A DNA stretch of 64,000 nucleotides from Bradyrhizobium iriomotense (GCF_030160715.1 NZ_BSOW01000016.1:124001-188000); one strand, 5' to 3'. Counted from the first letter of the stretch, positions 16,189 to 23,729 are shown. Notes: generated by a model from the sequence alone, not told the origin. Numbers and translations: made by a program.

Positions 16189-18084
16189 ATGCAGCTCATG
16201 ATCCCGCCCGGCCGCCTCGACCGTCCGGTCGACCACGAGAAGGACCACGTGCTCGGTCCCACCGATGCCGAGATCACGCTCGTCGAGTACGGCAGCTACG
16301 CGTGCCCGCACTGCAGGGCTGCCAACGAGCGCATCGCGCAAGCACGCGACCAACTTGGTGACCGCGTCTGCTACGCCTTCCGCCACAGGCCGATCACGGA
16401 CAACAGCCTTTCGTTTCGGGCCGCCGAGCTCGCCGAGCTTGCCCAGACGCCCGAGGCGTTCTGGTCTGCGCACATCAAGCTGATGACGAGGTCGATGCAG
16501 CTCACAGAGGATGACCTCGTCGCGGTGGCCGCCGATCTCGGCGTGAGCGCCAACTTCGCGCTCGGCGACAGCGACGCCGTGCGGCGCGCGAGAGAGAGGG
16601 TGGAGGCGGACGTCGCAAGCTCACGCGCAAGCGGGGTGAGATTCACGCCGACCTTCTACATCAACCGCCGGCGCTACGACGGACCGTGGGACGAGAGCTC
16701 TCTCTTCGACGCGATGCTTGGCACGCTCGGCCACCGCGTCCGTACGGCAGCCCTGGATTTCGCGAGCTGGGGCCCGTCCGCCGGCATTTTGCTGGTCCTC
16801 GCGACCGTGGCGGCGGTGGTCTTGACGAACTCGCCGATCGGGCCGTCGTTCGAGGCGCTCTGGCGCCACGAGCTCGGCGTGAGCTTGGGTGACGCAGCCT
16901 TTCAGATGTCCATCCTCCATTGGGTCAACGACGGCCTGCTGACGGTGTTCTTCCTCGTCGTGGGATTGGAAGTGAAGCGCGAGATGACAGTTGGTCATCT
17001 CGCAAGCCGCCGCTCCGCCGCGCTTCCGATCGCTGCCGCGCTCGGCGGCATGGCCGTGCCGGCGCTTCTGTATGCGCTGGTCATCCCTGCGGGGCCGTGG
17101 TCGCACGGGTGGGGCATTCCGATGGCAACCGACACTGCGTTCGCGATAGCCTTGATCGCCGTGATGGGCGCCCGCGTTCCTGTCGAGCTGCGTATCTTCC
17201 TCACCGCGGCGGCCATCGTCGACGACATCGGTGCGATCGTCGTCGTCGCTGTGTTCTACTCCGGCGATATCCACCCGGGCTACCTGGCCGAGGCCGCGGC
17301 GGTAGTCGTTGTGCTGGCGCTGCTGAGCCGGTCGAGAGTCTACCTTCTCTCGCCTTACATCCTGTTGGGCGTCGCGTTGTGGGCGTTCGTCTATGCGGGC
17401 GGTCTCCACGCGACGCTGGCTGGCGTGGTACTGGCGCTGTTCGTTCCCACGCGCCCGCCCGCCAACCTGGCTGCCCTGATGACGCAGGCCAGCACCATCA
17501 TCGCCTCCGAGGCCCGGCACGAGGGTGAGGTTCTCAGGCACGGCCCCTCCACTCCGGCGCTGCACGCGCTTGATGCAATCTTCGACAGACTTGAATCGCC
17601 GGCTGACCGGCTGCTGCGGCACGCCGGCGCGCGATCGAGCTACGCTGTCCTCCCGATCTTCGCACTGGCGAATGCGGGGGTGGCGATCAATCCGGGCGTC
17701 TTTGTTGGGCATGGCTGGCTCATGGCCGCGATCGTTGCTGGCCTCGCCATAGGAAAGCCGCTCGGTGTCTTCCTCATGGCTGCTGCGGCCGTGCGCGCAG
17801 GCATAGCCGTCAAGCCGGCGGAGTACACGTGGCGGCAGTTGGCCGGGGCGGGAGCCCTCGCTGGTATCGGCTTCACGATGTCGCTCTTTATCGCCGGGCA
17901 GGCGTTTCCAAGCGCTTCCGACTTCTCGGCCGCCAAGATCGCCGTGTTCGCTGCGTCGATTGTTTCGGCCGTCGTTGGGACTGCCCTGCTCTGGGGACCT
18001 TCGCGTCAGGAGTCTATCGAAGAGGCGCCGCAGGGCGCCAGCATGCAAGTATCATCGCCCCCGGGCGTTTATGCAGGATCGTGA
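16189..18084 (+). CDS. Thioredoxin-domain/NhaA Na+/H+ antiporter fusion
   Basis: This 631-residue fusion has an N-terminal DsbA/thioredoxin-4-like domain (1-180) with the redox motif CPHC at 39-42 and the cis-Pro loop TPTF at 153-156. From about residue 185 comes a full NhaA antiporter of 11-12 spans: WVNDGLLTVFFLVVGLEVKR, the ATDTAFAIA segment, and the ion-binding pair in AAAIVDDIGAIVVVAVFY. It exchanges Na+ for protons in the inner membrane. The thioredoxin part has no signal peptide and so probably lies in the cytoplasm. The fusion is known among NhaA proteins, but its purpose is not settled. It is part of a run with a kinase and a host-attachment-type gene. Confidence 0.9.
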   Translation: MQLMIPPGRLDRPVDHEKDHVLGPTDAEITLVEYGSYACPHCRAANERIAQARDQLGDRVCYAFRHRPITDNSLSFRAAELAELAQTPEAFWSAHIKLMTRSMQLTEDDLVAVAADLGVSANFALGDSDAVRRARERVEADVASSRASGVRFTPTFYINRRRYDGPWDESSLFDAMLGTLGHRVRTAALDFASWGPSAGILLVLATVAAVVLTNSPIGPSFEALWRHELGVSLGDAAFQMSILHWVNDGLLTVFFLVVGLEVKREMTVGHLASRRSAALPIAAALGGMAVPALLYALVIPAGPWSHGWGIPMATDTAFAIALIAVMGARVPVELRIFLTAAAIVDDIGAIVVVAVFYSGDIHPGYLAEAAAVVVVLALLSRSRVYLLSPYILLGVALWAFVYAGGLHATLAGVVLALFVPTRPPANLAALMTQASTIIASEARHEGEVLRHGPSTPALHALDAIFDRLESPADRLLRHAGARSSYAVLPIFALANAGVAINPGVFVGHGWLMAAIVAGLAIGKPLGVFLMAAAAVRAGIAVKPAEYTWRQLAGAGALAGIGFTMSLFIAGQAFPSASDFSAAKIAVFAASIVSAVVGTALLWGPSRQESIEEAPQGASMQVSSPPGVYAGS

Positions 18085-18099
18085 ACAGGAGATCTTTCG

Positions 18100-18504
18100 A
18101 TGATTCTACCTACCGGTACGACAGTAGCAGTCGCTGACGGCGAGACAGTCCGTCTGTTTCGCAATACGGGTGTGAAACCTGGGGTGCATCTGGTCGAGAT
18201 CTCGGCGGCTCCGCCTGTGCCCGCCCACTCAGGCTCGGGTGCGCGCCATCACACCGGCTCTGCCAACCCTGATGGCAGGCGGCGCGACGAGGACGACTTC
18301 GCGGCAGCTACGGCTTCGTTCCTTAACAAGCTCAGCCTGGACGGGACCATAAAACACCTGGTCGTCGTCTCCGACCCCAGGACCCTGGGGGAGATGCGCA
18401 AGCACTTCCACCGCGACCTGAGAGGCAAGATCATGGGCGAGTTCGCAAAGGACTTCAGCCGGCGTCCGCTCGAGGACATCGCCTCATTGATCGCTGACGC
18501 CTAA
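18100..18504 (+). CDS. Host-attachment-type protein (baeRF/Host_attach family)
   Basis: The 134-residue protein matches the family annotated as required for attachment to host cells: TTVAVADGETVRLFRNTG, a variable His/Arg-rich linker, FLNKLSLDGTIKHLVVVSDP, RTLGEMRKHFHRDLRGKIMG and KDFSRRPLEDIASLI. The fold is related to archaeal release factor eRF1. AGGAG sits 8 bases before the ATG at 18100. It follows the antiporter by 15 bases, so an operon with it is likely. The biochemical role is unknown. Confidence 0.85.
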   Translation: MILPTGTTVAVADGETVRLFRNTGVKPGVHLVEISAAPPVPAHSGSGARHHTGSANPDGRRRDEDDFAAATASFLNKLSLDGTIKHLVVVSDPRTLGEMRKHFHRDLRGKIMGEFAKDFSRRPLEDIASLIADA

Positions 18505-18760
18505 CGCGCCTCTGAAGCGGCTGCTGGCGCAAGCCTGTCCAGTCATAACCCGCGCGAATAACTCAAAGTTTCGGCGACGACTACTGCTCTCGACCAATCT
18601 CAACCAAACCAGCCGTCTAAATGGATCAGCAATGGACAAGATAGTCAAAGCTGCCTCTGGCATTCCAAGCAGCATCAAGAGGAAGCAAGGTTCTGCTGAC
18701 CTCGGTGTCACGTTCCAATGTCTCGACTAACCGGAATCTCGCATTAGGAGGAGCCTCCGC

Positions 18761-18886
18761 ATGACCTATTACCTAATCGCCTCACGCGCCGCGATCATCT
18801 TCTGGACGAGCCTTGCAATGGTGCCAACCGAGATCCTCTTTGACGCGCTAAAGACCGAATTGGAGCGTCGCGGCGTGGAGCCATAG
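18761..18886 (+). CDS. Very small protein, 41 residues
   Basis: An open frame of 41 codons (MTYYLIASRAAIIFWTSLAM, then a charged tail ELERRGVEP) follows an excellent ribosome site, AGGAGGAG, about 7 bases upstream of the ATG. The first 20 residues could form a membrane helix. I know no family. The strong ribosome site is the main evidence that it is translated. The 256 bases before it (18505-18760) show nothing else. Confidence 0.5.
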   Translation: MTYYLIASRAAIIFWTSLAMVPTEILFDALKTELERRGVEP

Positions 18887-18943
18887 GGGCTCCCTGCTTG
18901 GTTCTGCGGCACGTGCCAGAGAGAAAGATCGTTGGAGCCCGAA

Positions 18944-19672
18944 ATGACAAAGCACATCGCACCGTTACCGAATCCCGATGGATCGTTGCTTCTTCGTGAG
19001 TTGAACCACAGAGTAAATAACGAGCTCGCTAGCACTATCTGCACGATTTCAGCAAAAGCGGTGGGGTCGGACGACGCGGCAGTCAAGGCCGCGCTCCTCG
19101 ATGTGGTGGACCTCCTGCATGGCTACGCTGACGTTCACAAGGCATTACGCATGCCGGATCCTGGGCGCCTGACCGACGCCGCAAGGTACCTCCAGGATAT
19201 TTGCTTCTCCGTCACGAAATGCCGACTGGACCGGCTGAGTATACGTCTCTTGTGTTCGGTGGATGATTTGCGGCTTGAGGGCGAGCGCTGCTGGAAGCTT
19301 GGGTTGATCGTATCCGAGCTGCTTAACAATGTGGCACGACATGCTCTATTCGACGGTAGACATCCGGAAGCGAAAGTGAAGTTGGTGCTTGCAGGTAACG
19401 TCGTAAAGTGCGCGGTCTCTGACAATGGCTCGGCATCTGATCTCATTGTGCGGGGTCGCGGACTAACGATCGTCAGCGAGTTGGCCGGCAGTTTGGGTGG
19501 ACGCGTTCATGCGACTTGCGCCGCCGATGGGTCTTCCTTCCTTCTTACCTTCCCATTGACTGAATACGAGCAACGTGCCGCCGGCTCAGCTCATGTTGTC
19601 TTGAAGCGAAGGAAGGTGCGTCGTTCTCGCAGGTTGCAGGTCCCAAGAGCCGAAGATGCAGCGGCTGGCTAG
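18944..19672 (+). CDS. HWE/HisKA_2-type histidine kinase
   Basis: The 242-residue kinase has the phospho-acceptor box LLLRELNHRVNNELAS near its N-terminus, typical of the HisKA_2/HWE group found in alphaproteobacteria. An ATPase domain follows: GLIVSELLNNVARHALFDGR (N-box), CAVSDNGSASD, GRGLTIVSELAGSLGG. It has no sensor or membrane domain. The C-terminal tail is basic (KRRKVRRSRRLQV). I chose the ATG at 18944 because GGAG lies 6 bases upstream; a TTG four codons earlier overlaps that site. No response regulator gene is close. Together with the kinase at 15094 it suggests that the island adds signalling inputs. Confidence 0.8.
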   Translation: MTKHIAPLPNPDGSLLLRELNHRVNNELASTICTISAKAVGSDDAAVKAALLDVVDLLHGYADVHKALRMPDPGRLTDAARYLQDICFSVTKCRLDRLSIRLLCSVDDLRLEGERCWKLGLIVSELLNNVARHALFDGRHPEAKVKLVLAGNVVKCAVSDNGSASDLIVRGRGLTIVSELAGSLGGRVHATCAADGSSFLLTFPLTEYEQRAAGSAHVVLKRRKVRRSRRLQVPRAEDAAAG

Positions 19673-19701
19673 GCCAGTCGTCCCACTGAAGGAGGCCGAA
19701 C

Positions 19702-19935
19702 ATGCCCCAGGTGTATTTCCATTGCTCCAACACGAAGAAAGTTTTCGTCGACTATTGCGGCGCCGTAGTGGACGATCTCGCTGAGGCGCGGGATCATGCG
19801 ACGCGCGTCGTGGAATCCTTCACCTGCGAGCGCAGCCTCGATGATTGGCGTGATTGGGTCCTGCATGTCAGCGACGACCAGGGCGATGAGCTATTCGTCG
19901 TCCCTTTCACCTTCGTACTTGATAAGCCGCATTGA
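19702..19935 (+). CDS. DUF6894 family protein
   Basis: The 77-residue acidic protein opens with MPQVYFHCSNTKKVFVDYCG and has the DLAEARDHATRVVES helix typical of the DUF6894 group, small proteins abundant in rhizobia. GGAGG precedes the ATG by about 9 bases. A frameshifted relative lies at 13861. Function unknown. Confidence 0.7.
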   Translation: MPQVYFHCSNTKKVFVDYCGAVVDDLAEARDHATRVVESFTCERSLDDWRDWVLHVSDDQGDELFVVPFTFVLDKPH

Positions 19936-20065
19936 GGTCGCTTCGCCGAAGAGTGACCGAAGTCGTGAAACGAGTGAACGGGCTCATCTCGATGGCTTGT
20001 GTGTCATGATTTGTTGAAAGACAGCTTGGATCCCCGGTGCGTCTGCTCCCGCGCCGCGCTTCCCA

Positions 20066-20101
20066 GCGGCCGGTCCTTTCCCCTCCCGAGGGGCCGGCCG
20101 C
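20066..20101. repeat. Strong GC hairpin, copy 2
   Basis: The left arm (20066-20076) is identical to that of the hairpin at 14775. The right arm (20091-20101) differs by one base, which changes a T-A pair to T-G and so keeps pairing in RNA. It lies 50 bases before the ATG at 20151, in what would be that gene's leader. Confidence 0.7.
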
Positions 20102-20150
20102 CCCTTTATGGGCCCGACGAAGCGAGCGACGAAAACGAAAGGAGCTCACA

Positions 20151-20508
20151 ATGAAAAGCCTCTTCACTTCCGCGATAGCCGCGAGTTTTGGTCGCCTTCG
20201 TATCGGTCGCACAAGCCCGCTCGGCGTATGATGGATCCTGGGACCTTCTCTTCGTGAGGCAGCGAGGATCATGTGACCCGACCTATAAGTTCTCTGTCGG
20301 GATCACTGACGGTGTTGTCACGCATCCCAACCTCGTGAAGTTCAGGGGCCACGTGGCGCGCTCGGGCGCCGTCAGCACCTCGGTGACCGTTCCGGACAAA
20401 TATGCGTCCGGCTCAGGTCGGCTCTCGATCAATTCCGGTCGCGGGACGTGGAGGGGCTATTCGGGAAGCACGCGTTGCTCAGGGTATTGGACCGCCCAGC
20501 GGAACTGA
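20151..20508 (+). pseudogene. Secreted protein gene with a frameshift in the signal peptide
   Basis: An ATG at 20151 with AAAGGAG upstream opens a signal peptide (MKSLFTSAIAASF) but the frame closes after 25 codons. From 20188 another frame continues with VAFVSVAQARSAYDGSWDL and a complete 90-residue mature domain (SCDPTYKFSVGITDG, HPNLVKFRGHVARSG, CSGYWTAQRN). The two halves fit together if two bases were lost in TTTTGG at 20186-20191. A TTG at 20188 could still start a shortened, probably unexported product. A disulfide between the two cysteines is likely in the original protein. Confidence 0.65.
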
Positions 20509-20664
20509 CGAATTTGCCGCCGTCTGTTGATCGAGGGCGGCGGCGCAAAGCGAACTATGGCGTGGTTCTGGTTTCTCCTGCCCGCGCAGTGGATGACGGA
20601 CGCCCAACTGCGGATCGACGGCGGCGAAGTAAGGTCCGTCTGTGGCGCCCGAAGGCAGTCCGCG

Positions 20665-20717
20665 GACTGATAAGCAAAGAAGGAAAGTGGAGTCAGTTCG
20701 CCGACGGATAAGAAAAT
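20665..20717 (+). repeat. 53-bp direct repeat, right copy
   Basis: This is a gap-free partner of 4021-4073 in the same orientation. A short inverted form of the ACTGATAAG motif follows at 20727-20738. Confidence 0.7.
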
Positions 20718-20945
20718 TGCAGAAAGCTTATCAGTTGAGAATGGCCGCTCTTCGGTAGTGCCGGGCGTGGCTTTCTCCGACATCCATTTTCGGCGTTGAG
20801 TAAAAATACGCCTGGGCGGCTTGCATCAGCGGCGAAACCGTCATCGCCTGCTCTGAAAATTTGGTCGATTGCTTACGTACACAAATTCGGACAGAGCTAC
20901 AGACTGATCGAACTCGCCACACAATCCAGTGGAATTAGGGGAAAT

Positions 20946-20996
20946 TGGCGTACCCGACACGATTCGAACGTGTGACCTTTGCCTTCGAAGGGCAAC
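20946..20996 (-). pseudogene. 3' half of tRNA-Arg (anticodon TCG), probable old attachment site
   Basis: On the minus strand the sequence keeps an intact anticodon arm (TTGCC-CTTCGAA-GGCAA, anticodon TCG), a variable loop, a perfect T arm (ACACG-TTCGAAT-CGTGT), the acceptor 3' strand CGGGTAC and GCCA. The D arm and acceptor 5' strand are missing, since homology stops just before the anticodon stem. This is the form left by an integrative element that targets a tRNA-Arg gene. Confidence 0.85.
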
Positions 20997-21074
20997 GATC
21001 ATGCCGGCTGGGAATTTGCTGCTCAGCGATTAGGCCGCGGCGCAGGTTCTTGGCGAAGGGCGAAACGCGGCGCC

Positions 21075-21227
21075 GTCGTTGCCACCGTTACCAAGGTCTT
21101 CGACTTCTGGATCGCGCTCGGTGGCACCTTCTGGGCCGGGCGGCTGATCCCGCGCGTTGGCACGATGTCGAGCCTCCTCATCGGTACTGTCGCCGGCGTG
21201 GCATCACATCTCGCGCTGGCGTTGCCC
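21075..21227 (+). pseudogene. Major-facilitator transporter fragment
   Basis: About 50 residues (VVATVTKVFDFWIALGGTFW, then GRLIPRVGTMSSLLIGTVAG) resemble two spans and a cytoplasmic loop of AmpG/RhtX-like MFS permeases. Nothing homologous lies on either side. Confidence 0.5.
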
Positions 21228-21346
21228 GCGGCGCGCCGTGTGGTGGGGTGGGGTATGGACGAGCGTTTCCGAGCGCCGTACTTAGCGAATCACGGACTAA
21301 CTGGAATTGGCCATCGACGTGTTCGATGGCAGGAGCGCCTAATCGC

Positions 21347-22723
21347 TTATGTGCATCCGATCACCGTTTCGACATGCTGCGGAACCAGCGGCACAACTGC
21401 CGCGCGAGCGAGATCTTCCAAGGCTGTAGAAATGTATCTTGCGTAGTGCCGCTCGATCATTTTCACGGAAGTATTGTGCAGTTTAGCAACGTGCTGAATA
21501 GGTAGTCGGTTTCGCAAGCCGCGAACGATGCTGGAATGTCGCAACGCGTAGGGAATAGCTTCTGGTAGCCTTGCGCGCTCGCGGATAGAACGCCACGGAC
21601 GAGTGAGTTCTGCCGTCTTCCACGGACCACGTTTTGACCTTCTCCAAACCATGGTACCGGCTTCCTGGTCATAGCCCCAGCGCTCAAATAATATCGCCTC
21701 TTTGGGGCGATCCAAAACTCCTTGCAACAATACCTCAATAATGTCCTCGCCCACTGGAAACGGGACGGACCCACCGTTGCCGCCACGGCCTTTGTAGGAA
21801 CCTGGCACCATGAGGCGATGCTCATTCACCTGAACATCGCCGACGCGCATCCGTCTTGCTTGCGCAAATCGTGCGCCGGTCGCTGCCAAGCACGCGACAA
21901 GGCGATACAAGTCGCCTTCGAATCCCTGCTCACCGTCGATCTCGCGCGCGGCTCGAAGCAGTTTGCTGACCTGCGCATCTGTTAGGATCTGGTTGTCTCG
22001 CGCGACGGATACCTCATCATCATCGTCGACGCGCTCAGCCTTGAACCCGTCTTTAATGATTGAAGGGAACGCCGGGTTCAGCTTCTTTTGTTCCGCCGAA
22101 AGACGAGGCCATGCTGCATTTAGCCCCGCCTTTAGGTCGTTTATTAGGCGCTGCTTCGTCGTCGCCTTCAACTCTACAGGAAGGTTCTCGCGCCATATCA
22201 AAAGGTCGTCAACTTGCAGCGCGTGCAAAGCGACTGCGGCGAGGGTGGCCGCCTCCACGGCTCCCTGACTACCCCGCTCTCCTTGACCAAGAACGTAGCG
22301 CCGCAAGCGGTGCCCGGCATCGGATCGAACTTCACGACCAGCCCTACGACTGTCGCGGGCATTACGCTCCCTGATGTATGTCTCTACAGCCGTTCGCACG
22401 GTGGGTGCCGGTCCGGCAGCTTGCGCAGCCGCTTCCGTTCTGTACCGATTGACGAGATCCCGCGCTTGGGTAACGGCCTGTTCGAAGGTCAGCTTTCCTT
22501 CCATCACCTTGTCGTTGACGTCATTGGCAACTCCGACTGCTGCCTGCTTGTAGTTGGCTCCGGCATGGTGATTGCGCCAGCGCACGAACCAAATTCCGCT
22601 GCGCTTGCCTTTGCGATAGCCAAGGTGGGCCTCGGCATCGACGCGGCGCCAATGCACGCCAAGCCCCAGCTTAGAGCGCGCTCTGGCGGTCGTGATTTGG
22701 GTCTCAGCGAGTGTTTTTGTCAT
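21347..22723 (-). CDS. Tyrosine recombinase (island integrase)
   Basis: This site-specific recombinase of the phage-integrase family has 458 residues. Catalytic residues can be placed: Arg285 in AATGARFAQARRM, the box PYALRH (Tyr392 where His is usual, Arg395), His416 in KLHNTSV and the nucleophile Tyr427 in IERHYARYI. The N-terminal 240 residues form the arm- and core-binding part. The gene starts 141 bases inside the right boundary repeat and points into the island, as expected for the enzyme that inserted it at tRNA-Glu. A tRNA-Arg fragment lies 350 bases past its stop, so an origin with a tRNA-Arg-targeting element remains possible. Confidence 0.9.
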   Translation of the reverse strand: MTKTLAETQITTARARSKLGLGVHWRRVDAEAHLGYRKGKRSGIWFVRWRNHHAGANYKQAAVGVANDVNDKVMEGKLTFEQAVTQARDLVNRYRTEAAAQAAGPAPTVRTAVETYIRERNARDSRRAGREVRSDAGHRLRRYVLGQGERGSQGAVEAATLAAVALHALQVDDLLIWRENLPVELKATTKQRLINDLKAGLNAAWPRLSAEQKKLNPAFPSIIKDGFKAERVDDDDEVSVARDNQILTDAQVSKLLRAAREIDGEQGFEGDLYRLVACLAATGARFAQARRMRVGDVQVNEHRLMVPGSYKGRGGNGGSVPFPVGEDIIEVLLQGVLDRPKEAILFERWGYDQEAGTMVWRRSKRGPWKTAELTRPWRSIRERARLPEAIPYALRHSSIVRGLRNRLPIQHVAKLHNTSVKMIERHYARYISTALEDLARAAVVPLVPQHVETVIGCT

Positions 22724-22864
22724 GGCATCCGATATCAGAGTCGTTGAATATCAGCCGAATAAGCGCCGGCGCACGGGGACGAACGGCGGCGAACAATCTG
22801 CGCGTAAGTGATTGATAAAGCTAGATTGTGGCGAACAAATGCAAACTACAGGATAAAAAATTTC

Positions 22865-22913
22865 CGGCTCTCTCAAGGCTGAAACATGGGTTCGATTCCC
22901 CTAGGGAGCGCCA
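22865..22913 (+). repeat. attR: copy of the tRNA-Glu 3' end
   Basis: It repeats 3570-3618 with two mismatches and ends with CCA, after which sequence similarity stops. It cannot form a tRNA since the 5' half is absent. The rest of 22724-23046 contains no gene that I recognise. Confidence 0.9.
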
Positions 22914-23046
22914 TATTGCCAGCGTTCAGAACAAAACTGCGAACCCTGAGTGGATGTCGATCGCAGTTAGCCCGGTGCGGCGAAAGTCCCAGCGGGGATC
23001 AAGCCTTGGGTTACAAGATGCCCGGCACGCGCGATTTGCGTAGCTC

Positions 23047-23343
23047 TCATACCGCCTCATAAGAGGCAATCCTCTTGATCTGCGGCGCGAGCACGTCTTC
23101 GGCCGTTTCGAGATCGAAGCGTGCCTGCATGTTCATCCAGAACGCAGCGCCGGTCTTGAAAAACTTACCGAGCCGTAGCGCGGTGTCGGCCGTCACGGGC
23201 TTTTCTTCGCGCGCGATGCGTTCGATCCGGGTGCGCGGCACGTTCAGCGCGGCCGCGACCGCGTAAGGGGTCAGCTTGAGCGGAACGAGAAATTCCTCCC
23301 GCAGGATCTCGCCGGGATGAACCGGCGGCAGCTTCTTTGCCAT
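23047..23343 (-). CDS. higA: HigA-family antitoxin
   Basis: The 98-residue XRE-type helix-turn-helix protein has the HigA signature: PPVHPGEILREEFLVPLKLT, the helix-turn-helix AVAAALNVPRTRIERIAREE, then DTALRLGKFFKTGAAFWMNM. It neutralises HigB and, with it, represses the operon. The ATG at 23343 is the family start. It is the second gene of the pair, 41 bases after the toxin, the usual higBA order. Confidence 0.92.
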   Translation of the reverse strand: MAKKLPPVHPGEILREEFLVPLKLTPYAVAAALNVPRTRIERIAREEKPVTADTALRLGKFFKTGAAFWMNMQARFDLETAEDVLAPQIKRIASYEAV

Positions 23344-23384
23344 TTGCGATTTCCTATTTGGTGGGCGCATTCGGCCGGTCTGGG

Positions 23385-23669
23385 CTAGCGATAATCGATT
23401 ATCTCCACGTCTTCTGGACCCGCGTCGGTCCACCGGAACACGACCCGCCATTGATCATTGATGCGGATCGAGTGCTTACCCGCCAAATCGCCCTTAAGAG
23501 CTTCAAGGCGGTTGCCGGGAGGCGAGTTCAGGGCTTCAAGAATGTCGACAGAATCCACCATAATAAGTTGTCGGCGAGCTACCTTGGCGAGATTTGCCGG
23601 GAAACCCTTTGGGACCACGCGGCCCTGAAGGATCGGCTCGGCGAATTTCCCCTTGAAGCTCCTGATCAC
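23385..23669 (-). CDS. higB: HigB-family toxin
   Basis: The 94-residue RelE-superfamily ribosome-dependent mRNA endonuclease begins IRSFKGKFAEPILQG and has KGFPANLAKVARRQL, SPPGNRLEALKGD and HSIRINDQWRVVFRWTDAGP, all standard HigB blocks. I place the start at the GTG at 23669, since relatives begin right at this residue. The frame stays open upstream, so an ATG at 23699, inside the palindrome, is an alternative. A large palindrome lies 5 bases before the GTG. Confidence 0.88.
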   Translation of the reverse strand: MIRSFKGKFAEPILQGRVVPKGFPANLAKVARRQLIMVDSVDILEALNSPPGNRLEALKGDLAGKHSIRINDQWRVVFRWTDAGPEDVEIIDYR

Positions 23670-23674
23670 GGGCA

Positions 23675-23728
23675 ATACGTATCCCATCGGGATACGTATT
23701 TCAAGGCTTTCGTATCCCGACGAGATAC
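23675..23728 (-). promoter_or_regulatory. Palindromic operator sites of higBA
   Basis: Site 1 (23675-23699) has perfect 11-bp arms ATACGTATCCC and GGGATACGTAT around ATC. Site 2 (23712-23728) is a degenerate version (GTATC/GATAC arms). Both sit immediately upstream of higB, where the HigBA complex represses its own operon in characterised systems. The role is inferred from position and symmetry. Confidence 0.65.
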
Positions 23729-23729
23729 C

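Larger units (their letters stand above)
20509..21074. other. Recombination-scarred stretch without an intact gene
   Basis: It contains the right copy of the 53-bp repeat, an inverted ACTGATAAG motif at 20727-20738 and the tRNA-Arg 3' fragment. Nothing here codes for a recognisable protein. Confidence 0.55.
3619..22913. mobile_element. tRNA-Glu genomic island, 19.3 kb
   Basis: The element is bounded by direct repeats of the tRNA-Glu 3' end and carries a tyrosine recombinase gene whose start lies 141 bases inside the right repeat. The interior mixes gene relics, intact accessory genes, visibly less GC-rich stretches (for example 7.2-9.0 and 9.2-12.5 kb) and high-GC stretches (15-18 kb). That suggests several acquisitions. 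No conjugation or replication genes were seen, so it is probably no longer self-mobile. Confidence 0.85.

Noticed and set aside
16621..18048. A 475-codon minus-strand frame opposite the NhaA fusion
   Set aside because: The composition is Arg/His/Asp-rich and repetitive, as expected for antisense of a membrane protein. No start site or family match was seen.
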